The notes: a model not told the origin generated them from the sequence alone. A DNA stretch of 64,000 nucleotides from JACJXW01 sp964418125 (GCA_964418125.1 CAYQKY010000001.1:136001-200000), one strand, 5' to 3'; positions 26,948-35,341 are shown, counted from the first letter of the stretch. A program made the numbers and translations.

Positions 26948-29338
26948 TTATTGGAAGGATGCCCTCGAGAAAGCTTTTTGCCGGGCAAGGGCTTCGTCGT
27001 AACCTTTGTATTTCCAGCGCCTCAACAAACGTTCCAGATTTCGGTATAATTCCTTCGGACGGCTTCTGATGGCGCGTTGATTGAAGTCAATGGCATCGTC
27101 CAGGTCAATTTCAAAATATCTTTTGTCTTTGGTCAAAATAGCCGACCGGAAATAATACCGTGCTAGTGTATCTGAAAACCGGTCTTCCTGGAAGTATTCC
27201 AAATCATGCGTTATTTCATCCAACTTTTCCCGCAAATAATCCAGAGTGGCGAACTCTTCCGGAGTGGTGTAAAGACTTTTGAAAAAAAGATAATTATTGA
27301 GGGCATAGTAGTATTTTTGCCTTCTTTGCTTCAGTTTCTTTGGGTCGTCATCTTCTTTGAAAAGCTTTTCCAGAAAATCTATGGCAGCCTTGCTGTACCG
27401 AATGGCATGCTGAAGATATTCCGCCCCCTTAGAAGGAAGAATATTGTCAAAAAAATCGTGCGGTTCGTAGAGCTCTCTGAATTTGTAATTCTTGATGCGG
27501 TACTCCCAAAGCAAATTGTACAGATAAGATAACCCGATCCAGATTTTATAATTGCCCTTGGCCTTTTCATCAACACACTCAATGATTTTCAAAGCTCTTT
27601 CTTCTGGTTCAGCTATAGAAGTATGCTGTCCTCTGCTATGAAATACCGAAGCAGCATGAATGAGTGCAATTGAAGGCGTAGGGTATTGTTCTCCGGGGTT
27701 TCGGGTTTGTTCCTGGTGTCTATGGCGCACAATGTCACAGGCATTCTGGACTACATCGTACCGCTCGAAGAAAAAGAAAAAGCCAATACTGGCCACCAGC
27801 TTATCCAGGCGGGATTTTTTTGCTGTTTCGTCCTTTTCCTGTTCAAACAGCCCATCAATAAGGTCGGAAATAACATCAGCCTCCAGAGCCTTGAGTTCGC
27901 CTTCGTCACCGCTCGCCACAATTTCTTTTGCGCGGTCTATCCATTTTTGGATCTTATCACACACCAATGCCGAAAAGTTGTACCGGGGTCCAAACTCGTT
28001 GAAAGCATCGGAGCTCGCCTGTGGTTCAACAAATTTTTCCCGGATAAAATTGTTGAGCCCGATTAAAGAGTGCCAGGCCTCCCGTATTATTTTAATCCTT
28101 GGGCCAAAGCCTTTAATTTTGGTGCGCAGCCGTATCCTGTCCTCCTCGATCTGTTGGTGAATTTGCTGATCCAGTTCTTCCTGGTTTTCGTATTCCATGT
28201 GCAGTTCCAGTTCCCGCATAATTTCCTCAGCGCCATTGTCTTGCCACCACCGGTCAAAAAATTCCAGCATTACCCGCTCATGCAAGTCCGGTTCCAGGTA
28301 TTCGGAATGCATTTTGCGGAAAGCATTGACCCCATTTCTCTCCTGCTTTAACTGCTTCTCCTCTCTGACAATTCTGTTCAGGGTGCTTTCCAACTCGAAG
28401 ATGGCCGCTTCGTTGTTGTTGAGCCGCATGGCATTGACAAACCCTTCAATGATAAAGAAACTTGCTTTCCGGACGACCGGAAAGCAAGCCCCTGAATGCT
28501 TATCTGTATAAAGGAAAGGCGTTCGGCCGGTGGATTTATCCGGTTCCCGGCTCAATTCCTGGACGGTTTCCAGAATGTGGTCTTGGTTGGAAAAGAACAA
28601 GGGTAAAATGGTGGGCTCTTCCTCCTGGTTTTCAGCTTTCTGCAGCTTCTCATCAAGAATGCACAGGGCGATGGCATCTACATAATTATTGGCCGTACGG
28701 GCTCTTTTTTTATTGAGAGCGTTGTTGACTGCCCGAAAAAGATCAGAATCTGTGACGTCACCAAACTCATAGTCCGTCTCATGGGAAAACCGCAAAATAG
28801 CTTTTTCCTTCACGATATCTTTGTAGCGGAATTTCCAAAAATTTCTGCCCGCGGTAAGGTACAAACCTAAGAAGATGTGATAGGGATGGCGTTGTATCTC
28901 GTGAATGATATCTTTGTCCATCTTTTGCTTTCCCTTGATCAACTCGCCCAAACCCTGAAGATCCCTGGTTTTGAGCAAGGTGTACCAGAGTTCTTCCCTT
29001 TGATGGCTTGTCTCATCTGTACGATGGGGCGGAAAAAGGCGGTCGTTAAAAGTCAGGCTGTCGATGAATTCCTCTGTATGAGGCGGCAGCATATAAATAT
29101 CGCCGAGCCATTTGCGGGAGGCCAGGGCATAAACCAGGTTGGAAGGCCGTTCGTACAGCGGCTTTTGGAATGTGTTCCCCTTAAATACACTATTGGTGCC
29201 GGTCAGCATATCCACTGCCCCTGCCGAATCGAAATAGATCTTGGTTTTTATGTTGTTATCCTGTTGAATGATCTTCCAGAACCGCATGCCCTCCGCAATC
29301 TCATCATAACCGGGTAATGCATGTTTCAACTTAATCAT
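26948..29338 (-). CDS. Large protein with PIN-like N-terminal region and helical/TPR-like C-terminus, unknown
   Basis: A 796-aa cytoplasmic-looking protein I cannot assign to a family. The first 260 residues look like a PIN-type nuclease fold: an acidic residue at the end of a first strand (KIYFDSAGAVDML, Asp37), then ALASRKWLGDIYMLPPHTEEF (Glu89/90), an NNYVDAIAL motif (Asp221) like the third PIN acidic site, and a following strand LPLFFSNQDHIL. Residues about 300-800 are almost wholly helical, with repeat-like pairs near the end (YALNNYLFFKSLYTT, AIDFNQRAIRSRPKELYRNL). A nuclease role is plausible but unproven, since PIN-like folds can be inactive. Centre of the AT-rich accessory block and probably in one operon with its neighbours. 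Confidence 0.65.
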   Translation of the reverse strand: MIKLKHALPGYDEIAEGMRFWKIIQQDNNIKTKIYFDSAGAVDMLTGTNSVFKGNTFQKPLYERPSNLVYALASRKWLGDIYMLPPHTEEFIDSLTFNDRLFPPHRTDETSHQREELWYTLLKTRDLQGLGELIKGKQKMDKDIIHEIQRHPYHIFLGLYLTAGRNFWKFRYKDIVKEKAILRFSHETDYEFGDVTDSDLFRAVNNALNKKRARTANNYVDAIALCILDEKLQKAENQEEEPTILPLFFSNQDHILETVQELSREPDKSTGRTPFLYTDKHSGACFPVVRKASFFIIEGFVNAMRLNNNEAAIFELESTLNRIVREEKQLKQERNGVNAFRKMHSEYLEPDLHERVMLEFFDRWWQDNGAEEIMRELELHMEYENQEELDQQIHQQIEEDRIRLRTKIKGFGPRIKIIREAWHSLIGLNNFIREKFVEPQASSDAFNEFGPRYNFSALVCDKIQKWIDRAKEIVASGDEGELKALEADVISDLIDGLFEQEKDETAKKSRLDKLVASIGFFFFFERYDVVQNACDIVRHRHQEQTRNPGEQYPTPSIALIHAASVFHSRGQHTSIAEPEERALKIIECVDEKAKGNYKIWIGLSYLYNLLWEYRIKNYKFRELYEPHDFFDNILPSKGAEYLQHAIRYSKAAIDFLEKLFKEDDDPKKLKQRRQKYYYALNNYLFFKSLYTTPEEFATLDYLREKLDEITHDLEYFQEDRFSDTLARYYFRSAILTKDKRYFEIDLDDAIDFNQRAIRSRPKELYRNLERLLRRWKYKGYDEALARQKAFSRASFQ

Positions 29339-29433
29339 TGCTATGAATTAGATTCATTAATGCTTTTTTCATCCAAAAGGAAAATTATTTCTGAGAAGGC
29401 CCATTCGGGCGCCCTGCTACAGGATAGCCTTTT

Positions 29434-30363
29434 CTATAAATCGTATTCCTTTTCTATAGATTGTATTTTTTGATGGTGCATTTGCTTCCGGGCCGACTGA
29501 TGAGACTCGGAGGCATGCTGGGCGAGCCGGCTCTTTATCTCTTTCATGGTATGGTGGCTCAGCACTTCCTCAATGACTCCCACCAACCATGGGCTCTGAA
29601 TGTTGGCTTCAAAAGAAAAGTATTTGGTATAGTCTTCTTCACCGGCATCCGTAAGCCCCATAAAAAGGGCCTGCCTGAAATAAGATACGATATAAGGGCG
29701 CACCTCTTCCAGTTCGCTTTGAAAGCCGTTCTCTTCTTTCATGCAGGCCTCGTCGAAATTCCAGAAAACGGTGAGTACATCAGAAAGCTTTTTGTCCCGG
29801 CATATATATAGCAATACAGCAAGCAACCAAGGTTGGTTTTCCAGGTTGATCCCAGACCAGGGGGCATCGGCCAGGCCCAGCTCTTTATCCTGTTCCTCTA
29901 GTTTGGCAATTAATAAATATATTTCTGTTTCTAATTTCACGTTTTCCTGTATTGCCTCTTTTCCCAGGAGTTCTTTGAGAAAGAGCGCTGTGACTCCGGC
30001 CCTGGCGCGGTCTACGAGCAGCTTGATCCGGGTAAATGTATCCGGCCTTTCATTTTTAGGCTGGAGCAAAGAACCCTCCAACAACTCTTCAATTACATTG
30101 GAGTAATCGTCCAGCCACCCCTTTTCACGGCTGGCCAGCCAATTCATAGCAAACTCTTCGGAGGAGGCAATGGCAGGAAGCAAAAAATCTCGTTTTTCCT
30201 CCTTCATCAGCGCCACCAGTTCGGCAGGCGCTTTACCCAATAAGATATCTGCGACCAAGGCATCCTGATTTATCAATTTTAGTCGTTTTATTCGGTTAGG
30301 CAAATGATCTTTTATATCCTGCACTGCCAATTCTTCAATATAGGCTGGTGTCTCTGGACTCAT
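29434..30363 (-). CDS. Helical protein of unknown function
   Basis: A 309-aa protein, predicted soluble, with no signal peptide or membrane helix and no motif I recognise. It is rich in Leu/Glu/Lys helices (for example ALVADILLGKAPAELVALMK) and ends in a charged His/Gln-rich helix. It is the first of four minus-strand genes leading into the PIN-like gene 95 bp downstream, and diverges from the 574-aa gene on the plus strand across a 150-bp gap. This suggests it belongs to the same accessory unit, perhaps as adaptor or immunity partner (inference). Confidence 0.7.
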   Translation of the reverse strand: MSPETPAYIEELAVQDIKDHLPNRIKRLKLINQDALVADILLGKAPAELVALMKEEKRDFLLPAIASSEEFAMNWLASREKGWLDDYSNVIEELLEGSLLQPKNERPDTFTRIKLLVDRARAGVTALFLKELLGKEAIQENVKLETEIYLLIAKLEEQDKELGLADAPWSGINLENQPWLLAVLLYICRDKKLSDVLTVFWNFDEACMKEENGFQSELEEVRPYIVSYFRQALFMGLTDAGEEDYTKYFSFEANIQSPWLVGVIEEVLSHHTMKEIKSRLAQHASESHQSARKQMHHQKIQSIEKEYDL

Positions 30364-30513
30364 GAGTTCTGACTTTTTCTTATATTTGTTTTTTGTTATC
30401 CTCCTTTTTAAGGTTGATCCAATATTTTCCGAATCTTTCTACATACCTAGGGGCGAAATTGAATTTCGCTCTCTGATTGAGGAGGCATTTTTGAAAGAAA
30501 GTGACTGCTTTTT

Positions 30514-32238
30514 ATGGCTGGAAAGTACTCATCACCATTGTTCAGAAAAGTTTTGGAAGCGCATGATTCAGGAGATACCCCCCAGTTTCGTTTACCTCAG
30601 AAGTTTTGTTTGCTGACCGTTCAGAAAAACGGAATGGATAGAAAATTTGAGGTTCAGGCTCAGTCCGCACCCTCTTTTTCTCCGCCTCTCGATGAAGTAT
30701 TCCCCATGAAGGAGTTTGCTTTTCTCGATGAAGCCCTTGCTCCCCGGGGGCCTTTTGTGGCTCCCCTGGAAAACCTGCCCGGCAAGGTCAGGCAGTTTTT
30801 CGAAAACGGCTCTCAGCTCGTCCGCATCGTTCCTCTGTCTCTGATCTCCGCAGCCAAGGGGTACCTCCTGTATCCAGAAGAAGCCGAAGAGCTCGAATTT
30901 CACAGTTACTTTTCTTTTCTGGGCGACCTGGTGGAGAAGTGCTTATTTGAAACCCTTGAGAACCGCTACACCCCCGAGCACTTGTTCGGATTCAGCAGCC
31001 TTGAAGATTTGGTCGATGATTTCAATGAAGCCATTGCTGAGTGGCTCTGCCCGACAAGCTATCAATGTAATGGAAAACGAGTATCTTACTTTAACCACTC
31101 AGGCAAAAGCGCCACCAACCTGAAATTGCAGCTGCTGGATACTCAGGAAGACAACCCGGACTCCATCTTTATGCTTGGCACTCATGGCTATCCGGTTAAG
31201 AATGCGCCTGACAATGCGTACGAAGTGGATTTTGTGGAAATGCGAAAAATGCACCTGGCCGCCCGGTTGAAATCCTTTTTCGAGCACATTCGACGGCACT
31301 GGGAGTACCACCGGCAGTTCCAGAATACTTCTTTCTTGTCTCAAATTGGCCTTGTCATCAGCCAGATCGACGAGGCGCATTCCCAGGCCAGCGCGTACCA
31401 AAAAGAGATGCTTAAAGTACGCGACACACTGGAAGAAATCAGAAGAGTGGCCAATGAAAAAATGAGAGAAGAGGCCCGCCAAAAACCTTTGCGAAAACAG
31501 GTTTATCCCTATTCATTTTTCCTGTCTTCCGGAGGACAATGGCGGGTATTCTTCGAAGGCAGCGACCACTCTACCCGGCCCGCTTCAAATCAGGGCATGG
31601 CCTCCATCCAATATCTGCTGAGCTGCCCGGATGAACACATAACTCCTTTGGACTTGTATGAGATCGTGGATAGCCAGGGATACACTTACAATACTTCTAA
31701 TAAAGGAGCAACCGTGGATCCTGAGCTGGACCAAGCCAACCTGGCAGAGGCCAAAGACATCTTCCGCCAGTACTTGCCCAAATGGGATATGCTGAAAAAT
31801 AAGCCGGAAAAAAAACTGACCCGGGAAGACCATGCTATTTTTCAGTACCTCATCGCACAAATAGACACCATCATCAAGTTTGAACGCAACAGGACCGACC
31901 TGATCAACCTCAGAAAGCGCACCAAAGAAAAGATCGACCATCTGGTGGTAAGGTTGGGTATTGACCCCAATTTCGCCAACCCCTATTCCCGCATCTTAAA
32001 GAGCCAGCAACCTACCGGCAATGTAAAGCACCGTACGGACTCCCTCCGCTCCAATATCAGAAGGGCCATTGGCGCCTTTGAGGAAACCGCTCCCGAATTG
32101 TTTGCGTATTTAGAAGCCACCATCATACTGACCAACCGGCAAAGCAACGGCCCGGGCCACAAACCCTTCCTCTTTGCTCCGGGCCGGGCCCCGCTGACCA
32201 GGCACAGAAATATTGATTGGGATACGACCGGCAGATAG
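30514..32238 (+). CDS. Unknown 574-aa protein with coiled coil and C-terminal 'FEG/LDL' module
   Basis: No firm family. The N-terminal 270 residues have no recognised motif. A coiled coil spans about 280-325 (SQIDEAHSQASAYQKEMLKV). From about 332 the protein carries a pattern I recall from C-terminal domains of some multidomain bacterial ATPase or regulator proteins: F-x(n)-GGQWRVFFEG (340-349), GMASIQYLLSCPDEHITPLDLYEIV (361-385), then a long helical stretch, LRSNIRRAIGAF (511-522) and a hydrophobic helix AYLEATI. In those proteins the module follows signalling domains. It may therefore be a regulator of the divergent gene cluster; this is a memory-based structural analogy, not a database match. 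Confidence 0.65.
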   Translation: MAGKYSSPLFRKVLEAHDSGDTPQFRLPQKFCLLTVQKNGMDRKFEVQAQSAPSFSPPLDEVFPMKEFAFLDEALAPRGPFVAPLENLPGKVRQFFENGSQLVRIVPLSLISAAKGYLLYPEEAEELEFHSYFSFLGDLVEKCLFETLENRYTPEHLFGFSSLEDLVDDFNEAIAEWLCPTSYQCNGKRVSYFNHSGKSATNLKLQLLDTQEDNPDSIFMLGTHGYPVKNAPDNAYEVDFVEMRKMHLAARLKSFFEHIRRHWEYHRQFQNTSFLSQIGLVISQIDEAHSQASAYQKEMLKVRDTLEEIRRVANEKMREEARQKPLRKQVYPYSFFLSSGGQWRVFFEGSDHSTRPASNQGMASIQYLLSCPDEHITPLDLYEIVDSQGYTYNTSNKGATVDPELDQANLAEAKDIFRQYLPKWDMLKNKPEKKLTREDHAIFQYLIAQIDTIIKFERNRTDLINLRKRTKEKIDHLVVRLGIDPNFANPYSRILKSQQPTGNVKHRTDSLRSNIRRAIGAFEETAPELFAYLEATIILTNRQSNGPGHKPFLFAPGRAPLTRHRNIDWDTTGR

Positions 32239-32319
32239 GCAGGCGCAGGGCGCCCCGAACATCTCTTAAGCGATTTTGATTTTCTCTGGCCCCCCGATTT
32301 CCGTATTCTAACTTCGCCT

Positions 32320-32345
32320 CTTCAGGTATGAAACAAAACCTGAAG
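32320..32345 (+). promoter_or_regulatory. Inverted repeat directly before a start codon
   Basis: CTTCAGGT (32320-32327) and ACCTGAAG (32338-32345) form a perfect 8-bp inverted repeat with a 10-nt spacer, ending 2 nt before the ATG at 32348. It could be a leader hairpin that blocks ribosome access or an operator; position is the only evidence. Confidence 0.4.
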
Positions 32346-32347
32346 TT

Positions 32348-33127
32348 ATGCGCTGCCTACTGAACACTTTATTTGCCTTGTTCCTTTTCGTTTTATTCGC
32401 GCAGGTGTTGCTCGTACACGAGCCTCCCCCTCAGGATAAAAATACACCGCCTGACAACAACAAGGGAAACGCCATGCCGGAAGTAAGGAGGGAACAGCTT
32501 CCGCCGGCGCCGCTGCTTCCTCATTTAGAGATCAGGACGGAACAAGGCAATTGGGTTGAAAAAATCTGGAGAGCCTTATTCCCGTCGACCTACCCCGGCG
32601 CGCGCCAGCTCATGCGCGCCGCCGAATACGACGCATCCTTCGTGCGCCTGGCCCGGCAGGAACTTAACCCCGCCCATTCCGGAGAACTCAACCTTGGCCA
32701 GGTTTGCGACCTTTTCGATTACCTTTTCGAAAACAGGGTCATCGTGAAAGACCCTCTCAATACGGAATACTTCTGCACCCCCAGAGAATATTGGTTAGGC
32801 CATAGTGGGGATTGTGATGATATGGCTATCTGTATGACGGCGGCATGCAATGCCATCGGGGCTGTGGGGCGTATTACCATAGCGTATGGATCCACTGGCC
32901 ACGCCTATGCGGAACTATGCCTTGGCAATGGAGATATCGGCCCATACCTCAGGTACCTGTATCAGAGGTATGGCCAAACCAATCCCATTTATCACAAGGA
33001 TAAGAACGGCTACTACTGGCTCAACCTCGACTTGAACCACCCCCATCCCGGAGGCGCCCATTTTGATGGAGAGCGATATTTCTACTACTACCCCTCTGTA
33101 CGCCGATGGATTGACCTGAAAAATTAA
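32348..33127 (+). CDS. Exported transglutaminase-like protein
   Basis: A 259-aa protein with an N-terminal hydrophobic segment (LLNTLFALFLFVLFAQVLLV), a Pro/Asn-rich linker (about 25-60) and a transglutaminase-like papain-fold core. The triad candidates are Cys156 in SGDCDDMAICM, His185 in STGHAYAEL and Asp228 in WLNLDLN. The GDCDD-x-A start of the helix is the standard signature for this superfamily. Members act as cysteine peptidases or cross-linkers, in the periplasm in this case. It is 110 bp after the 574-aa gene and 12 bp before a small ORF on the same strand. Substrate unknown. Confidence 0.8.
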   Translation: MRCLLNTLFALFLFVLFAQVLLVHEPPPQDKNTPPDNNKGNAMPEVRREQLPPAPLLPHLEIRTEQGNWVEKIWRALFPSTYPGARQLMRAAEYDASFVRLARQELNPAHSGELNLGQVCDLFDYLFENRVIVKDPLNTEYFCTPREYWLGHSGDCDDMAICMTAACNAIGAVGRITIAYGSTGHAYAELCLGNGDIGPYLRYLYQRYGQTNPIYHKDKNGYYWLNLDLNHPHPGGAHFDGERYFYYYPSVRRWIDLKN

Positions 33128-33139
33128 TAACAGCTTTTT

Positions 33140-33397
33140 ATGAATAGGATCTCCATCTTTGGGGAGGAGTTATCGGTTTTCCGAAGCGCCAGAGCCTACT
33201 TTATTGCCATGGAGAAGTTCGAGGAGGAATACATGCCCTTTGGCAAGGCGCGGGAAACCCTTGGCTCAATTTTCTATGGCCTTGCAAAGAACTCAAAGCT
33301 TGACAGGAGAATTGTCGGAGCTACCACTGCGTTGAACGCTTCCCGCATGGGCATCTACGAGGTGCTCGAAACGAAAGGCTGCATCTTCAGGCTCTAA
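33140..33397 (+). CDS. Small hypothetical protein
   Basis: An 85-aa ORF starting MNRISIFGEELSVF, not recognised. It is mostly helical, with no signal peptide; the segment KLDRRIVGATTALNASRMGIYEVL is the most regular part. It starts 12 bp after the transglutaminase-like gene, so it is probably translated from the same transcript, and ends 10 bp before the convergent porQ stop. Confidence 0.55.
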   Translation: MNRISIFGEELSVFRSARAYFIAMEKFEEEYMPFGKARETLGSIFYGLAKNSKLDRRIVGATTALNASRMGIYEVLETKGCIFRL

Positions 33398-33407
33398 GCC
33401 CTACTCC

Positions 33408-34547
33408 CTACCGCTTAAACTCCTGAAGATTCGTCGACACCCCAAAATGGTTCAGGCCGCCGCCCAGGTGGAAGGCCGAGTAGCCGTAGTCGATCCGGAA
33501 GCGGTTGACCTTGATACCGGCTCCGAAAGTGAAACCCGCCAGGCTGCCGAAGTTATCGACGGAGAGCTCCTTGCGCATGAAGTGGTTGTAGCCGAAGCGC
33601 AGGCGGAAATTCTCCTTTTTGCCGAAGAGGAATTCGCCGTTGAAGACAAAGTGGCGGAAGAAGTTGTCGAACCAGATGCTGCTCCGGCTGCGCTCGGTGT
33701 CTACCTCGCCGAAAAAGAGGGTGGAAGGCTCGGCGTTGGGGTCGTCGTATAGGATGTTCCAGCGGTTGAAGTGGCGGTAGATAATGGAAAATCGGAAAGG
33801 CAGGTAACGCAGCCGCTTGGAGATGCCCAGCTGGATCTCGAAGGGGATGGGCTCGGGGTTGTCGTCCTGGTAGGTAGTCAGCTGGGAGCCGATGTTGCGA
33901 AAGACGACGGTAGCGGTGAAGTTGCTGGAAGTATCGAAATAGACGCCCGCCAGGTCAGCCGCCAGGCCGAAGGAAGAGTAGCCCTCAAGCTGAGAGGTGA
34001 TCGCCTTCAGGTTGGCGCCCAGGGCCAGGCGGCCGTACACCTGCTTTGCGGCGCCGATGTTGATGGCGTACTCGGCGGCTTTAAAAGTACCCAACTCTTC
34101 CCCCAATTCATTGGTTTGGTCGAAAGTACCGTAGCTGACGTACTGTACGCCGCCGTGGCCGGTGATGCCCGCCTTGCCGAAGTGGTGGGCGTAGCTGGCG
34201 TAGCCGTGGCTGATGCCCGCCACGTGGAAGCTGTGGGTGAAGGCCAGCTGCTGGTGCATGCTCTCGTTGAGCAGAGACGGGTTGGGCAGGGCCAGGGTGG
34301 CGTCGTCATCGCGCACGGTGATCAGGTTGCCGCCCAGGGCGGATACCCGCGCCGAAGGAGAGAGGTTGAGGAACTCATAGGTGTTGATGCCGCCGATCTG
34401 GGCAGAGGAGAGGTTGAAAGCGAAGGCGAGGAGGAGAAGGGGCGGGGCCAGTCGATGTGTGATTTTTGATTTTTGATTTTTGATTTTTGATTTTTGGCAA
34501 AGCCCTCCAATGGCACAATGCAGGAAAGAGAGTAGCTTTTTATTCAT
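33408..34547 (-). CDS. porQ: Type IX secretion system protein PorQ
   Basis: An outer-membrane beta-barrel protein (PorV/PorQ-like family) recognised by the N-terminal GGINTYEFLNLSPSARVSAL and LGGNLITVRDDDATLALPNPS, and by the C-terminal FRIDYGYSAFHLGGGLNHFGVS. In T9SS it works with PorU/PorZ/PorV in the attachment complex that cleaves and anchors secreted proteins. The signal peptide is RLAPPLLLLAFAFNLSSAQ. The start is doubtful: the ATG at 34547 gives a 30-residue leader before that signal, and part of the leader is coded by five tandem copies of a 7-bp repeat (34461-34495). The native start may instead be a non-ATG codon just before the signal peptide. Confidence 0.88.
   Translation of the reverse strand: MNKKLLSFLHCAIGGLCQKSKIKNQKSKITHRLAPPLLLLAFAFNLSSAQIGGINTYEFLNLSPSARVSALGGNLITVRDDDATLALPNPSLLNESMHQQLAFTHSFHVAGISHGYASYAHHFGKAGITGHGGVQYVSYGTFDQTNELGEELGTFKAAEYAINIGAAKQVYGRLALGANLKAITSQLEGYSSFGLAADLAGVYFDTSSNFTATVVFRNIGSQLTTYQDDNPEPIPFEIQLGISKRLRYLPFRFSIIYRHFNRWNILYDDPNAEPSTLFFGEVDTERSRSSIWFDNFFRHFVFNGEFLFGKKENFRLRFGYNHFMRKELSVDNFGSLAGFTFGAGIKVNRFRIDYGYSAFHLGGGLNHFGVSTNLQEFKR
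34461..34495. repeat. Five perfect tandem copies of GATTTTT
   Basis: 35 bp of exact heptamer repeat at the 5' end of the porQ reading frame. Since 7 is not a multiple of 3, gain or loss of one copy shifts the frame between the ATG at 34547 and the signal peptide. Confidence 0.9.
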
Positions 34548-34634
34548 AGTTAAGATTTTGCAGTTTCATAATTAAAAGCTTGATGTACGGAGTTTTCTCA
34601 AAGCACGGCTGCCACATTGAGGTATGCGAGAGAC

Positions 34635-34669
34635 ACATCAAAAATCAAAGATCGCACATCAGAAATCCT
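34635..34669. repeat. Degenerate heptamer array nnATCnn x5
   Basis: Five 7-bp units (ACATCAA, AAATCAA, AGATCGC, ACATCAG, AAATCCT) overlapping the 3' end of the MORN-type lipoprotein gene. ATC is in the same place in each unit. Confidence 0.7.
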
Positions 34670-35291
34670 GCTCCGCTTCCGCCTCCAGCTCGTCGGCATT
34701 GTCCACCTTCCAGATGGTGCGGCAGATGCCGTCCTCGCAGTTCATGGAGCGGATGTGCTCGCCGGCCAGGCTGAACTTCTTGAGCAGGCCGTGCTCCTCC
34801 CCATTGCGATAGGTGCCTTCGGCCCTTTTGTTGCCGTTCCGGTAGTATTCCACGAAGGGGCCGTTCTCGGTATTCTCCGCAAAGGTAACCACTTCCATCA
34901 ATTCTCCGCCCGGATAGTAGCGCTTCCACTCACCGTACATCACATTGGCCTCGTACTGCCCTTCCTGTTTCAGCTGGCCGCCTTCGTAATAGGCGCGAAA
35001 AGGCCCTTCGAAGGCGCCCATCCGGTGGGTTTCGACGATCTGAGTGTCTCCGTTCTCATAGTAGAGGATGCGCAGGCCGTCCAGGGTGTCACTGGTATAA
35101 TGTGCTTCCTCCGCCTTCTGTCCGCCGGGGGTGAACTTTTGGTAGAGCCCATGCCGGGCGAAGTCTGTCTTCCTGCGCTCGTATTTTTCTGTATATCCGT
35201 AGCTGTCTTCCGCTTCCACCTGCTCTACATTGCTCTGGCAGGCAACAAGGAACACCAGCGTCAAGCCGGAAAGGATGATTTTTCGGAACAT
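34659..35291 (-). CDS. MORN-repeat (YwqK-like) lipoprotein
   Basis: A 210-aa lipoprotein (LTLVFLVAC, Cys18). The mature part is a series of MORN_2-type repeats: GLYQKFTPGGQKAEEAHY, GPFRAYYEGGQLKQEGQY, GEWKRYYPGGELMEVVTF, GPFVEYYRNGNKRAEGTY, each with the 'G.w..Yy.nG....e..y' pattern. Such proteins are often labelled 'toxin-antitoxin system YwqK family antitoxin', but no toxin is nearby and that label should not be taken literally. It sits upstream of porQ on the same strand with a 111-bp gap. Probably a periplasmic or surface repeat scaffold. Confidence 0.8.
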   Translation of the reverse strand: MFRKIILSGLTLVFLVACQSNVEQVEAEDSYGYTEKYERRKTDFARHGLYQKFTPGGQKAEEAHYTSDTLDGLRILYYENGDTQIVETHRMGAFEGPFRAYYEGGQLKQEGQYEANVMYGEWKRYYPGGELMEVVTFAENTENGPFVEYYRNGNKRAEGTYRNGEEHGLLKKFSLAGEHIRSMNCEDGICRTIWKVDNADELEAEAEQDF

Positions 35292-35308
35292 GTATCTTTA
35301 TCTTTGAA

Positions 35309-35341
35309 AGATTTACCAGATTTCCAAAATCTGGTAAATCT
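35309..35341. repeat. Perfect 14-bp stem inverted repeat
   Basis: AGATTTACCAGATT (35309-35322) and its exact reverse complement (35328-35341) are separated by 5 nt. It lies 18 bp upstream of the MORN lipoprotein start. It may be a hairpin in the leader, or a dispersed intergenic repeat. Confidence 0.85.

Noticed and set aside
30362..30616. 84-aa frame between the divergent genes at 30363 and 30514
   Set aside because: Overlaps the start of the 574-aa gene in another frame and lies in the shared promoter region; no support beyond an open frame.
25578..33397. Calling the accessory block a prophage or an integrative element
   Set aside because: No integrase, transposase, structural phage gene, tRNA or flanking direct repeat was seen.
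34461..34495. Tandem repeat considered as a CRISPR array
   Set aside because: Units are 7 bp with no spacers; no cas genes anywhere in the window.
34659..35291. YwqK-type protein as the antitoxin of a toxin-antitoxin pair
   Set aside because: It is a lipoprotein made of MORN repeats with no toxin gene next to it; the database-style label would mislead.
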